A stretch of 64,000 nucleotides of DNA from Bretschneidera sinensis (GCA_023935145.1 CM043698.1:70427501-70491500); one strand, 5' to 3'. Positions 26,086 to 41,100 are shown, counted from the stretch's first letter. A program made the numbers and translations. The notes: a model not told the origin generated them from the letters alone.

Positions 26086-27152
26086 GAAGAATTTTTTGTA
26101 AAATTAGAATGTTAATGGGCTTGAAAAACTTTAAATGATCATGTGTTTAATTGCATTTCATTCATCATATGCATATATGCTACTTAATGAATGAGCATTA
26201 ACTCACATTTATTATTTCCCTCACTAAAAAATGGCATAAAGTAATTAAGACTTGCAAAATTTTCAAACTGGAGTTCGTATTTCTCTTTGGTTCCCAAGAT
26301 AGCTTTGGTTGGACTGTAAGTCACCATGAACCACATGCAACAAGCCACTGATATGAAGCTTGAGGACTTGCAGGTTGGGATGACTTCGATCGACGACGAT
26401 GTGGCTAACTTCTATGCTGAATCTCAAGCCACTTCTGCTAAAATTCAAAGATGAGATTCGTCATCTCGGTCCTCCTCCTTCTTCTCCTCATTATAATTGG
26501 GAGCATTGGCTTATTTTATTTTTTATAACCATCTAGACAATTTGCAAGTTACATTTCATGTACTTTTACATTTTTATGCACTTTTGGGATGTATTGACTC
26601 ATGGAAGCCTTTATTGTTTGGATGCTTTGCTAGGTTCATGGAAGTCTTAGCTTTTATATATATGGATGCTTAGCTTTTATATATGATTGCTTTATTTTAG
26701 TTCTTTTTAGAATCTTTTGCTTCTTGTTATTTTTAAACTTGCTTATCATATTTCTAATTCTTCCCAGGAGAGCTTAACCTCTCTGTTTTGAGCTAAAATT
26801 TCACATACATGCTTCTACTGTCCTTATCTTTCTATCCATGGAGATAGAATTCTATTTTCCCGTGTTTTGAACTCCCTTTTCTATTGTTGATAAAAAGGGG
26901 AGAAAACAAAGAAAATATGAACATTGTGTTATATGCATGATTAAGGGGGAGCTTTGCGCCTTTAAGTATTTTAAGTAATTTAAATAAACTTATAACTGCC
27001 TATATTGCTAGTTGGGTTGCTTTTTGAAAATGCATGGGGTTTTTATCATAAAAACAAACGAGACTTTGTCCCTTTTTCAATAAAAACCAAACATTTAGAT
27101 CTCACAATTGCTTTCCTTTTTCTGGTTTTGTAATCATAAAAAATGAGAAGAT
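26086..27152 (+). other. Post-pol region of the SIRE-like copia element
   Basis: About 1.07 kb lies between RNase H and the 3' LTR. SIRE relatives may carry an env-like frame here. I see only a 42-codon frame at about 26323-26451 (starting MNHMQQATDMKLEDLQVGM), possibly a remnant of one. Purine-rich candidates for the polypurine tract are AAAAAGGGGAGAAAACAAAG near 26892-26911 and AAATGAGAAG directly before the LTR. Confidence 0.6.
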
Positions 27153-28351
27153 TATTGACCCTTATTTGATTTTAATGATGACAAAAATATATTTAAATTG
27201 TGCTAACCAATTTATCTAAATGATCAAAGATGCAACGACGGTTCCTCAAAGTACCAACTAAGCATTCAACATTAGATGAAGTTGAAGATCAAGATTAGGT
27301 ACTAAGATAGAAATTTAAATGTTGTAACTCTCTTACTTAAGTACCTAGATTTTTTATATGGCTCAAATTTGCTTAACAAAAGTTTTTAACAAAATTCATT
27401 TTGACTGGAAAACAAAACTGAAAACAAAAAAACTATGTTTCAGGTTATCTAGTCGACTGAATGTATCCGATCAACTTTTTGATTCGTCTAAAGAAGAATT
27501 GAGTCGACCGAATGAGATCCGGTCGACTGAATGATTCCTTTAGTAAATCTTTCAGTCGAATTAATGAAGGTCAGAAACATTATGCCTTTTGATTTAGTCG
27601 ATTGAACAATCTTTTCAGTTGATTGAATGAAATACCTTACATAGAAGTTTGAAATTCAAATACCATCCAATCGACTGGATACTCAAAATAACGAAATTTT
27701 TTCAAAAATGAAGCATCGTTCAGAGCATTTAATGCTCCAAACCACTCCCAAATTGTGTGAGTAAAGTCTAGTAGAGCTTTAAACTATAAAAGTCAATCAT
27801 AAATGAGAGAAGATAGCAACTCATGCGAAATTAATCTTCATCTTCTCATTTTATATGATTCAAAGCTTTCTCAAAATATTTATGTGCCATTCTTAAAAGC
27901 TTTGAACTTCTAAGAGAGACAATTTCTTCTTTATAAGAGCATTAAATGCAAAGTCTCTCTTATTTTTTATCATTAATTTTCAATCACTGTAAAGAAAAAA
28001 GAGTTGGTGTAACTCTTAGAGTGTTTAGGAGTTAAAACACTTCTTGTAAAAAACTTCCTTAACCAGAAGAGATCGTGTATAATTTGGGCAACGCCTGTTA
28101 AATTTCTCTAGTTATTAGTGGATTACTTCAAGGAGGTTCCTTGAAGAGAGTAGACATACAGTCGGAGAAATTCGATATTGCCGAACCACTATAAATAGCG
28201 TTTGCACATTCTCTTCCTTATATCTTTACTTTCAGCTCTACTATACTTATCATTCTTGATTGTACTTGTTAAGTTTTAAAACTTGTTTGTTGTGAGAAAA
28301 AGTTTTAAAAAATCAATTCACTCCTCTCATGGGTTTGAACCTTGGTCTACA
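27153..28351 (+). repeat. 3' LTR of the SIRE-like copia element
   Basis: 1199 bp. It begins TATTGACC (TG mutated to TA) and ends GGTCTACA. Many substitutions and small indels relative to 8167-9366 indicate an old insertion. The TCGACTGA motif cluster recurs at 27446-27672. Confidence 0.9.
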
Positions 28352-29230
28352 ACAACGATTGATTTGATTACAATATAAACATGTACTATTTTATTATCAA
28401 TACAAAAGCCCACAATACTACCACAATTATAATTCATTTAAAGTGAGAGAAATAATTGATATATAAATCGGAAAATAACTCACACATCATGAGAATCAAA
28501 CATAAAACCTTATAGTTTCAAGACCTCAACCTTAATCATTAGAACAAAACCTCGTTAGCACCAACCAAAATATTTATATAAAAACAAATTTTAGTGCATG
28601 CATAATTAGTAATCGTCACACTGGCCAACTCTTTAGTTATTGAATTTATAATAGTTTTTTAGGGAAGAAAAAGAATACAAAAATTTGTCACATATTCTAA
28701 AATGTTGGGTTGAATTGGAAAGGAGAAACAAAGTTGGAAAGCTATTGGTGTGAAGAAATCATTCTCTTTTGTGATTACTCTCAAAGTGGGTTAACTAATA
28801 TTACCCTTTTAAACAAACCTCACTTAGTGGGGCTTGTTACTTCTAAATCAATTAATTATATATTCTATGGAGTACGGGGTATATCCTAAGTCACATGGCT
28901 GCAAAGTCTCAACCATCATCATTTCATAATATAGTTATAGCTTAACAATCAGATTTTATTAGTGTTAATTTTCCTCTTTTGTATACGTTTAAAAAGAATA
29001 AGAAAAATAGTCCATGAATTTATCATGATTAACTTGTGAAGGTTTTCAAATTAAAAAATAATAAATTTAAGAATTCTTAAAAGTCAATTTAGTAAAATTA
29101 CAACTCAAGGTAGTTAGACAAATGACTCAACACCTCTCCATCACCTCTTATAGTGATTTGACCCTAATTACTTTCATTTTCTTATCAAGATGACAATTAG
29201 TCAACTAAATTTCGACTTTGAAGATATCCT
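28352..29230 (+). repeat. Segmental-duplication unit 2, right part
   Basis: It restarts exactly where unit 2 was cut at 8166 and matches unit 3 at about 36,430-37,165. Shared landmarks are GATTTGATTACAATATAAAC, AAAGTTGGAAAGCTATTG and AAGTCACATGGCTGCAAAGT. No gene is visible. Confidence 0.8.
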
Positions 29231-31597
29231 TGTATTGCATGTGCATCTGAAAACAAAATGGAGATCTGTCTTTAAATATCTTTATACCCATCTTATTTTT
29301 GAGTAGATGTTGAAAAGATTTATCCAAGTCATGAGTTAGATATATTTCGTACAATGAATTGAGTTTGGTTTTGAACTTTGTAGAGAGCTTATTTGTTTGA
29401 CATGAAACCGAAGAAAAAACATTCTTCTAGGTGATGTTAAGTTTAAAAACTGTGGTTAGTAAATTTATGTCTTATGTTAAAGCAATACAACTCTACGTAC
29501 CATTAATTTGGTATGAGTTGGTCTTTGCATTTAGGCGTCATAATGATAAAGCTCTTAAAGTCTTTACCATAATTCTATGAACGAGTTGTAGCGGTGGAGT
29601 AGGTTTATTTAACTATCTTCAGTCGACACGATCAGATTGAAAGCATAGGATTAAACAATGTAGGAATTTGTTCAATATGAATGATTATACTATGATGATC
29701 CTATTCGGATAATATATGGTGTTTAGAGGCCTGTCTATTGGTTATTTTTTTTCCTTTTTGTGGTGCTTCATGCATGTAAGCAAATTTTCACCACAAAGGC
29801 CACTGGTTGAAGGTCTTCATTTTTATGCCTTATAGATGTTTGATTTCATGATTATGGCTTTACCACATGACTTGGTTCCTAGCAAAACTTCTATGCTTAT
29901 AATATACTCAAAGAGTATGAATCCATTATTTGGTACTTGATTCTATCTCAAGTAAGCGTAGATCTTGTCTGGGTTTGGTATGTCTCTGATCTCACTATGC
30001 AAGTTACAATTTGCAGTTTGACTATGAAGCCTTGTAACCGTTCTGCTCCAAAAGGAATTGTAGCTCATTTTTTTTAACTTCATCTACTGCAATGATGGGT
30101 ATAAATAATGAGTAGTTCTTGATAAGTTTTCTTGTACCTCTCTCTCTGGAAATTCAAGAACCTGCAATTTCAGTGTACTTATCCTTTCCCTCTTTCGTTG
30201 GGTTAGACTACTAGGTGAAAATCTTTTGAGCAAAACAACAGGTTAGTTACTATAGAGTTAGTTTATGCGAAGGAGCTACAACTATAAGAGAGACTCAAAG
30301 TTTAAGCTGATTGAAACCTGTTTTAATGTCAGGTGGACATGGTTTTTGGTTATATAGCATTCTAGGCAGCCAAAAGTGTGAGAATTTTCAATCGAATTTG
30401 TGCACTCGCTTCTCTTTAATCAGTAGTAAGTTTTATTGCACTGAAAACAGTTGACAAAAGACATAAAGCTATAACCTAACATGATTAATTAGTTAGTAGA
30501 ACGATACAAGAATTTTTATCCATCTTATGTGACTTAGAAAAAGTCATTTCACTAACTGGCAATAACCTGGAAAAAGAATGTTGTTACTATTAACTACCAA
30601 CGTATCAATGTCACCTCACTCTCCCCTCAAAAGGGTGCATCCCAAAAAAGTTAATTTTACTGATTTATAGTGAGAAATCAGCTAAAAGCATTAGAGTTGG
30701 GGAAATTAGCCGCTAGAAAAGCTAAAGTCACCGCAATAATCCATCTTACCAGCCTACTCGACTAACGATTTCTTCTCTTTCAATTTTTATTTACTCATTG
30801 TATCTCTCTTTACATTGCTTTTCATGCATCAGTCATTTTTTTAACAATTGAAGAAAAATTATGCAGTGTCATAAAAACATGAGATTAAGATAAGGATTGG
30901 AATATACCTAAAATTAAGTAAAAGAGTCAAACAATTTCTCTTGCACTACGTTTGATTGTTTGTAATTAAAACTTGGAATTGAGATTGAGATGCAATAATA
31001 TTTTTTTCAACATTAGAATAGTTGAAAAAGTCCATAATTTCATCTCAATTCTAATTACAAGTTTCAAATCCAGACAACCAAACGTAGTGTTATGGTTTAT
31101 CTTCACTTCAAGTATCTATATTACATGTTAATCAAAGGGGGGTCGTTTTTCCACGGGAAATAAATCTATTTCCACAACAAACTATTAGTAAAAAAAACTT
31201 TCGGCACTTAAAATTCTCTTTTATATTAAAAATATCATAGAAGTAGATTTATCTCCCATGAAAAAACGAAACCCTAATTAAGTTAGTTCACATTTTCATT
31301 TTACTGCATGAACTTGGTTGACCTTTTTCAATATTTATTTTTGAGACATATCCTTATTACCAATGAATATTCAATTCTAAGAAAATTTAATTAACGCCAA
31401 CAAAAATATTTATATGAAAACATATTTTAGTACAAAAGGGCATATCAAATTACATCCTAACAGCAACACATAGCAACTCATCATAACCGACTACTTTTCA
31501 ATATCGAATAAAAGAATCAAAATTGAAACACTTTAGAGAAGAGTCATTAAAAACTATGTGATTAGCACTTGATCGTCTAAATTGTGGGATACCCTTA
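29231..31597 (+). repeat. Segmental-duplication unit 4: headless, degenerate flank copy
   Basis: It begins at a point equivalent to about 1393 of unit 1 (GAAAACAAAATGGAGAT) and therefore lacks RPS29 exons. It follows unit 1 with large gaps through 30,720, has an unshared stretch at about 29,820-30,470, and then runs into the 5' flank of RPS29 copy 3. I see no gene in it. Confidence 0.7.
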
Positions 31598-32511
31598 CAG
31601 TCCGTTTGGTACACAGATAGGATTACAGTGGAATTAGGATTAATATTATAATGGGATAGGATTAGGAGGATTTAAATGGAACTATTTTAATTCTATGTTT
31701 AGTTCATGATATTGTTGGATTGGGATTAAAGTGGGATAACAAATCAAAAGACTAAAATATCTTTTTCATATTTTATTATAAATCTTTTTATTATTATTAT
31801 ATATATATAACCGGAACCTTTTTTTCTTTGCTTTATGATTCTTCCTCTGTTAGAGATAGTTTTTTTTTTGGGTGCTTATTTTTCAAAAACTACAGAGAAG
31901 TGGAAGGAGGAGGAGGGTGACCCTGGTTTGGGGAAAGAGGAAGAAAAGAATGGAGGAAAATGAGAGATGAGGAAGAAGAAGGAAGAGGAGGGACGACCTG
32001 ATTCGGAGAAGAGAAGGGGCGACCCGATCTAGGGAAGGAGGAGAAGGAGATAAGAAAGGTGCAGAGAGGAGGAGAAAGGAGGCGCGAGGAAAAGAAATGG
32101 AAGGCGCAAGAGAAGGAAAAGAGAGGCGCCAGGGTGGAGGGAAGGAGGGGAGGAGACGCAAGGGATGAAAGAGAATGAGTGGATGAGGCGTGGGGGAGGA
32201 GGGAGAAAGAGGGGAGGTGGCGTGGAGGAGGGGTGGTGGCGAGGAAAAGGAAGAGGACTGGAGGGGAGGAGGGCTGGAGCAGGGAAGAAGAAAGGGATGG
32301 TAAAATAGTCTTTCAAAAAAAATTAATCGCACCTCTATGGATTAATTCTATCCAAGATGGGAGTGGGACAGAAATTGAGGGATTAGGATTAAGTTTGGAC
32401 AAACTTAATCCTAGATGAACAGTTAGTTCCTCCAACCAAACATGAGACTAACTGTTCATGTGAAATTAAGTTAATTCTATCCCACCCTAATGCCATGTAC
32501 CAAACTAACCC
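31598..32511 (+). mobile_element. Non-autonomous TIR element, PIF/Harbinger-like, with a purine-rich core
   Basis: The left end CAGTCCGTTTGGTACA and the right end TGTACCAAACTAACCC form imperfect terminal inverted repeats. Both sides are flanked by TTA (31595-31597 and 32512-32514), the 3-bp duplication usual for PIF/Harbinger; a longer ACCCTTA match extends it. The homologous flank of copy 2 lacks the insert. The interior at 31893-32305 is strongly purine-rich on the plus strand, producing a spurious 149-codon Ser/Pro/Leu minus-strand frame. No transposase is present. Confidence 0.65.
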
Positions 32512-32754
32512 TTAGGGTATTTTGATCATTAAAACATTACCTGAGTTGTATGTGGTGTCACGTCAGCTTTTTCAATAGTTTTCTTGATGAAAATTAACAA
32601 CAAATATTGGATTGCAAATTTGTATGATAAAGATTTTGGGATGAACCTTCTGATTGGCAAATTAGGATTTAAATTCAGGGATGAATTTATAATTTACTCA
32701 AAAGAAAATGATAAAAAAAATTAAAACTAACCGGATGTACCTTGCCCAAACTGA
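32512..32754 (+). repeat. 5' flank of RPS29 copy 3, right part
   Basis: It matches about 3690-3930 upstream of copy 2, including GTCAGCTTTTTCAATAG-like and TTGGCAAATTAGGATTTAAATTC stretches. It is non-coding. Confidence 0.75.
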
Positions 32755-34146
<1,392 letters not shown>

Positions 34147-37100
34147 AGTATCAATGCAGTGCTTGCCAGAAGAGTGGAGGATTTGGTTCAACTACAACCT
34201 AGTACTGTTTACATGTTTTTTGTTTTAAGTTGATATATAATTGAACCTGAAGCGACAGTGGACTAAAAGTATTTTGTGCCTTGTTTGAAGTAATCACACT
34301 CTCTTCTCATATTTGCGGTACTTTTTATTATCATCCATCTGCATCTTTTTATATCTCTTATTATCTCATGGTTGTTAATTGCTAATCTTAGAATTATTTG
34401 TTTTTCATACATGTGTGCATATTTGTCGTTTTCAACAAATTTCACTTTTTTTTGTTTTGTCCCTCTTTTAAACTAGTTTCTTTTAGGTGGTGGCTTGCTC
34501 TTATTTACTTAAATTTATGTCTGTTAGGCAATCAAATGCTCCTTGTTGCCAGGGTCTTTCTGATTTTCTTGATGTTCTGTAGTTGATTGTCTAAGTTTCT
34601 GTAGTGTTCTTATATATTATATGATCAAATGTGTCAGTTTTATAGCATTATGGAGTCATCTTCTTGCTTTAGAAAGCAAACTTAGGGTATTGGCTTTCTA
34701 GAAAGTAGGTGCTTCCAAAATCTAGTCATTCAGTTTCCAATTGTTACATTTAGGGAATTGTTTCAGATGAGACTGGCCAATGTGTGTATTGCATGCTATG
34801 TCCTCATTTGTTGTACGTGCAATGCATATTCGGTCATGATTGGATTGGCTCACTTGTTATTATATATAGACTTTTATCTGGATGAAGGTACTCAATTGTT
34901 CACTTTTGACAAGAACTTTTGTTTGAAAGTTAGGTAATATTTATTCTCTGTACAAAGGAAGGATGGATGCCAGGAGTATGTACAAGGAGGTACAAACATA
35001 CTTGCATGCCATAAAAAGAGATTATCGAAGTACACCCATTGGTGTCACCAAAGCTATCTACATTTGAAAACAAAATGGAGATGTGTGAGAGTATCTTTGG
35101 GTGATTCTTTGATTTTAGTTTGCCTTGAAAGAATAGTACTGTTCTGTAGAGGGCTTTGTCTGGATATTTCTATACACCCATCTTATATTTAAGTAAATCA
35201 TGAAGATTCATCCAAGTTTAGTAGTTTGATATCTTCGTAGTTCATACAATGAGTTGAGTTTGCAGTTGAACTTTGTAGAGAGGGTATTCTTTTGACATGA
35301 AAGCAAAGGAAAATATTTCTCTAGGTGATGTCAAGTTTAGCAGTTGTTAAGTTTATATCTTATGTTAAAGCTGTACAAAAGCATACCCAACAGATTAATT
35401 TGGCAAGGGTTGGTCTTGCATTTAGGCCTCAACCATTATGTTAAAGAACAGGTGATTTAACTGTCTTCAGTTTGCATGATCAGATTGAAAGCAGAGAAGC
35501 AAACAATGTAGGAATTTTGTTCAATATGAATTATAATGCTTTGATGATTGTATTTGATAACATACAGTGTATAGATGCCCTGTCTGTGGGGGTTCATATT
35601 ATTGATGGTTTCTCATGCTTGTAAGCCAAATTTTCACAAGGCCACTGGTTCAACGGCTTTATTTTTCTTTTCTTTTTTCTTTTGTTTTTTTACAATTTTG
35701 ATTTCATATCATGTATGTTATGGCGCTGATTCATTACTCAGCTCCTAGTTACACTTCTGTACCCATAATTTGTGCACTTTCTCAGTGTTAAGTGTTGACA
35801 TCTATTTATATGTAATTGGGTTTTCTGCGCTGAAAACAAATGACCAAAGACATCCAAATATAACCCAACATGATTTTACTTGGCAACAATCATTTTTGAA
35901 GCAAACATGTTCTTACTATAATTACCATTGTATTAAAGTCACCTCTCCCCTTAAAGGATGCAGCCCAGAAAAGTTAAATTTACTGGTTCATGTTGAGAAA
36001 TAAGAAATCAGGTAAAAGCACTAGAGTTGGGGAATGTAGCTGCCAAGCAAGCCAAATTAACTGCAAAAGAGATCAAACAAATTCTCTTATGATTTATCTT
36101 CAATTTCTTGTCTAGGATAGTAGTACATTACATGTTAATTAAATTAGTCCACATTTTCATATCACTGCAGGCACTTGTTAAAGTGGTTATGCTTTAATGG
36201 AGTGTGCTAAAATGCCCATTTTCTTGATGTTTAAACAATAGAAAATTAATGACATACGTATATACTGAATTATAAAGGTCACTTATCCCAAATCACAGCT
36301 GAAAAGAGAGGTTGGGTGAGCTTTTCCAACAAAAAAAAAATTTGAGGTATTTCTTTATTACCTATGATTATTCAATTCTAAGAAAATTTATTTAATGCCA
36401 ATAAAGATATTTTTTTTTATTGAAATGGTATTATAATACAATAGTTAATTTGATTACAATATAAACGTATATTATCTTATTGTTTATACAAAAGCTAATA
36501 ATACTTTTACAACTATAAACCATGTAAAATGAAAGAAATAACTGACATATAAATTGGATAAATAACTCACTTATGATGGAAATCGAAAATGAAAACCTTT
36601 TACAATATTGATCATTAAACAAAATCTTATAAACACCAATCAAAATAAAAATTTGTCACGTTTTTTAAAATGTAGGGTTAAAGTGGAAAGGAGAAGTAAA
36701 GTTGGAAAGCTATTGATGTGAAGAAATCATTTTCTTTTTAAGTTTGTGATGATCACTCTAAAAGTGGGCTAACTAATTAATTATAATACCCTTTTAAACA
36801 AACCCCACTTAGTGGAGTTTTTCCTTTTAAATCAATTAATTATATATTCCATTGAGCATGGAGTATATCCTAAGTCACATGGCTGCAAAGTCTCAACCAT
36901 CATCATTTTCTAATATAGTTATGGCTTAACAAACAGGTTTTATTAATGTTAATTTTCCTTTTTTGTATATGTTTAAAAAGAAAAGAAAAAAACTAGTTGA
37001 AGAATTCTTACAAGTCAATTTAGTAAAATTACAACTTAAGGTACTTAGACAAATGACCCAATACCTCTTCATCACCTCTTACAGTGATTTGACCCTTGTC

Positions 37101-37170
37101 ATTTTCAATTTCTTATCAAGATGACAATTAGTCAACTAAATTTTGGCTTTGAAGAGATCACTGTATCATA
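34147..37170 (+). repeat. Segmental-duplication unit 3: 3' flank of RPS29 copy 3
   Basis: It is collinear with units 1 and 2 through about 36,440 and, uninterrupted by the retrotransposon, with the right part of unit 2 (28,352-29,230) to about 37,165. This supplies the empty site that defines the copia insertion. No gene seen. Confidence 0.8.
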
Positions 37171-37871
37171 TTGAAACTAATTAGTTAAATGTGGAAAAAA
37201 GTTGATATTAAATTTCAGGAAGTTCATAGTTGTTAATTAGTTGTAAATTCAGGTTATTAGGATAAATTCTCCAAATTAGTAAATGTTGGGCAATGTACAA
37301 GAGTATGCAAAGGCAAAGTGCATTAGGCAATAGCTGGCTTAAGACGGAGAGAAAAAAAGTTAAATTATGATGATTTCTAGAAAGCAAAAGTTAATGCGTT
37401 GAAAGCACGGGATACATAAATAGAGAGATCAAAAGAGACAGTGCATCTTATAACATAAAAGTAAATTAGCAAATGGGTTATATAGCTTAGCTTGCAATAA
37501 TCACAAGGCATTGTCTTTGTCTTTGTCTTGTCTTTTTTTATTGACACAATCAACTACTACTGTTCTGCTTGAGAGCTCTTGTCATGGAGGTTAGCTGATT
37601 CATGTCTTCTCTCTCTCTCTCTCTCTTTATAATTTATAAGATGAATAAAGACTTAATTATTATTTCATAATGCTAACCAAATTGACTGATATTGGGCTTA
37701 ATATCACACACTCGCACACATAATGATACAATCTGCTTTTGACTGAACTCATGGCAGGATACTTACCCTTTGCTTCAATTTATTCAAAATTGATATAATT
37801 TAGAAGTAATTGTGAATTAGAAGAGGGTATGTGCAATATGCATGCTTAATCATAATGATGAAGATCTTATC
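37171..37871 (+). other. Intergenic stretch without a recognised gene
   Basis: Single-copy, AT-rich DNA between the duplication block and the copia element. The only notable item is a short CT repeat at about 37608-37627. Confidence 0.6.
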
Positions 37872-38087
37872 TGTTGAATTTAAGAGAGGAAGTGAGACAA
37901 TACAAAGAGAAGAATTGTATTGAATGGTGTGATTTACTTACAAAGGGAGCTATCCTATTTATATAAGCTAATAGGAGAAGTAAAGCTATACACAACCAAT
38001 GTGGGATTATCTTATTTATACAAGCTAATAGGAGAAGCAAAGCTATACACAACCAATGTGGGACTAAGCCCATATAATACATTAACA
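37872..38087 (-). repeat. 3' LTR of the young copia element
   Basis: It begins TGTTGAATTT and ends ATTAACA on the plus strand, 216 bp. Internally it carries two imperfect 57-bp copies of a TATTTATATAAGCTAATAGG-containing unit, at about 37968 and 38013. Confidence 0.95.
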
Positions 38088-38100
38088 TCCCCCCTCAAAC

Positions 38101-41100
38101 TCAAGGCGGTAAGTGGGAGGTGAACTTGAGTTTGGAAACCAGAGAGTGAAAGCGTCCAGGTGGATGAGCCTTAGTGAAAATGTCAGCTGTCTGATCGGCT
38201 GAACTGACGGATTGTAGACGAACCGTATTCTGGAGAATATGATCACGGATGAAGTGGATATCATTCTCGATGTGTTTTGTACGCTCGTGGAAGACATCAT
38301 TGTGAGCGATCTGAATAGCACTCCTATTGTCACAGTGTAGGATAGTGGCAGCAGGAGAAGAGATACCCATGTCAGCGAGTAGCCATCGAAGCCAGAGAAG
38401 TTCTTGAGTTGCATCAGCCATGGCACGATATTCAGCTTCGGTACTGGAGCGAGCAACCACAGTTTGTTTCTTACTACGCCAGGAAATGAGAGAATTGCCC
38501 AAAAAGAAACAGTAACCAGTGGTTGAACGTCTGTCGGTGGGGTCTCCGGCCCAATCGGCATCAGAATAGGCTTGTAAAACGGGGGCAGACTGTGCTGAGA
38601 AATGAAGCCCATGAAATAAAGTACCCTTGACGTACCTAAGAATGCGAAGAACAGTCGAGTAATGGGTGGTCCGAGGAGCGGACAAGAACCGACTGACCTG
38701 ATGAACGGCATAGGCAATGTCAAGGCGAGTGACAGTAAGATATACAAGACTTCCAACCAGTTGACGATATAGAGTGGCATCCTGAAGAGGTGAACCATCG
38801 AGTGGGGTAAGTCTGACATTCGGCTCGAGAGGAGTAGTGGCAGTGGTTGAGTCAGTGATCCCAGCCTTGGAAAGGAGGTCCGAGGCATATTTGGCCTGAG
38901 AGAGAAAAAATCCATCAGAATTAGATGAGACTTCGAGGCCAAGAAAATAGGTGAGCACGCCAAGATCTTTCATCTCGAATTGGCCACTGAGAAACTTTTT
39001 GAGTTCAGAAATACCATGTGGATCATCTCCAGTAATAACCATATCATCCACGTACAGTAAAAGAAGGATAATACCGTTGGCAGTATGGCGGATAAACAGA
39101 GCAGAATCATGAGCACTCGGTGTGAACCCAAACTGATGAATGGTAGTGCTGAATTTGGCAAACCAGGCACGCGGAGCTTGTTTTAAACCATATAAGGCAC
39201 GACGAAGGCGACAAACTTTGTTTCGAGTGGCATCCAAGCCGGGAGGTGTATGCATATAGACTTCCTCAAGAAGTTCCCCATTCAGAAATGCATTTTTGAC
39301 ATCCATTTGAAATAGAGTCCATCTTCGAATGGCGGCGACAGCAATGAGTGTACGGACAGATGTGAGCCTCGCCACTGGAGCAAATGTCTCTTCATAGTCA
39401 ATGCCATATTCCTGAGCAAATCCCTTGGCAACAAGTCGAGCTTTATATCGTTCAATAGAGCCATCAGAAAGTGTCTTGATCTTAAACACCCATTTGCACC
39501 CAATAGGAGTTTTTCCAGCGGGTAGATCAACAATATCCCATGTATGAGTTTTAGCTAGGGCCTGAAGTTCTTCATCCATTGCTTTCTGCCAAAGAGGATT
39601 AGTACTAGCCTCCTTATAGGATTGAGGCTCATGCAGATGAAGTATAGTGGAAAAACAATGATAATCACAATGGTAATCAACAAGATGAGAAGGGGGGTGA
39701 GTTACCCTGGTAGATCTGCGGGGGTGATCTGGAGGATGGCTCTCAGAGGGAGTCGGTGCAGACTCATCAGACATAGGAATATCCTCGGGCACGACCGATT
39801 GAGTCAGAGAGGTGAGGTCAGCTGATGGTTCTGGAGCTGAGTCTGGGTCTGGAGAGGTAGGATCAACTGGTGGTTCTGGAACGGAAGGGGTGATATCAGC
39901 TGGTGATTCGGAGGTGGACTCAACAGTACCTGAAACTGGATTCTCAGGAAATAACTTAATAGATGGATCAGTAAAGAATCTGGAGTTAGTGATGGTTGAT
40001 ATGTCAAATGACCGTAAGGAAGAGAACATTTGATGTTCCCAAAAAATGACATGACGAGAGATACGAAGAGTTTTAGAAATAGGATCCCAGCATCGATACC
40101 CCTTATGTTCAATACCATATCCAATGAAACAACACAGATGAGCCCTTGGTTGTAATTTGTTGTGTTCATGTGGTTTGAGAAGAACAAAACAAGCGCAACC
40201 AAAGACTCTGAGGTTAGAGTAATCAGGAGGTTTACCGAAAAGGCGCTCGAATGGAGATTGATTTTGGATTGTAGTGGAAGGGACACGATTGATTGTGTAT
40301 ACTGCGGTGAATGCAGCATCACCCCAGAAACGTTCAGGACATGATGACGAAATGAGTAGAGCACGAACAGTGTCAAGAATATGTCGATGTTTGCGTTCAG
40401 CTCGTCCATTTTGTTGGGAGGTTCCAGGGCACGAGCGGTGGGGGAGCGTGCCATTTTTGTGAAGTAGGTTTAGAAAAGCACGGTCTTTATATTCCATTGC
40501 ATTATCTGAACGAAAAATTTTGATATTCCGAGAGAATTGAGTTTGAACCATAGAAGAAAAATCAGAATATATTTGAAAGAGTTCAGATCTGCTTTTCATA
40601 AGAAACAACCAAGTATAACGAGAATAGTCATCCACAAATATAACAAAATAACGAGCACCACCCATTGATGCATGAGGAGAAGGCCCCCAAACGTCAGAAT
40701 GTACTAAATCAAAAGGTGCAAGGGAAATGGACTGACTCTCATTAAAAGGTAAAGCTGATTGTTTTGCAAGTTGACAATGAATACAATGAAAAGACTCATG
40801 CTGAAGTGAACCTAACTGACCACTAGAAATAAGAGAACGTAGAGGGCTAGATGAAGTATGACCTAACCGAGAGTGCCACAATTCCACAGGTGAGAGTGCT
40901 GGGATGGATGCGGCTGATTGATTTGGTGATGGTGAGGATGGGACTTGGAGATGAGTGAGCTCAAAGAGGCGTCCAACTTTACGGCCGGTTCCAAGGAGTT
41001 TTCCTGTCTGAGGGTCCTGCACACGACAACCAGTAGAAGAAAAATGCACATCAAGTCCAAGATCACATAGTTGTCCAACAGATATAAGGTTAAGCGTAAG

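Larger units (their letters stand above)
8167..28351 (+). mobile_element. SIRE/Maximus-like Ty1/copia retrotransposon, full span including nested elements
   Basis: A plus-strand LTR retrotransposon with 5' LTR 8167-9366, primer-binding site 9369-9380, gag, protease, integrase, reverse transcriptase, RNase H and 3' LTR 27153-28351. The order PR-IN-RT-RH marks it as Ty1/copia. The 1.2-kb LTRs, large Asn/Lys-rich gag extension and long 3' non-coding part suggest the SIRE/Maximus lineage. The probable target duplication is ATAAC, now GTAAC (8162-8166) and ACAAC (28352-28356); the uninterrupted paralogue reads ATAAC at this point. A second element splits it at 12435/24375. Many stops and frameshifts make it inactive. 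Confidence 0.9.

Noticed and set aside
26323..26451. env-like gene of the SIRE element
   Set aside because: Only 42 codons, with no signal peptide, membrane segment or coiled coil that could be supported.
31883..32332. 149-codon minus-strand frame rich in Ser, Pro, Leu and Phe
   Set aside because: It is the complement of a long purine-rich tract within a TIR element, has no domain or start context, and overlapping frames on the same strand look similar.
38082..40454. Long secondary frames (293 and 216 codons) in the copia pol region
   Set aside because: They lie on the same strand but out of frame with the 1023-codon pol frame, which has all catalytic motifs.
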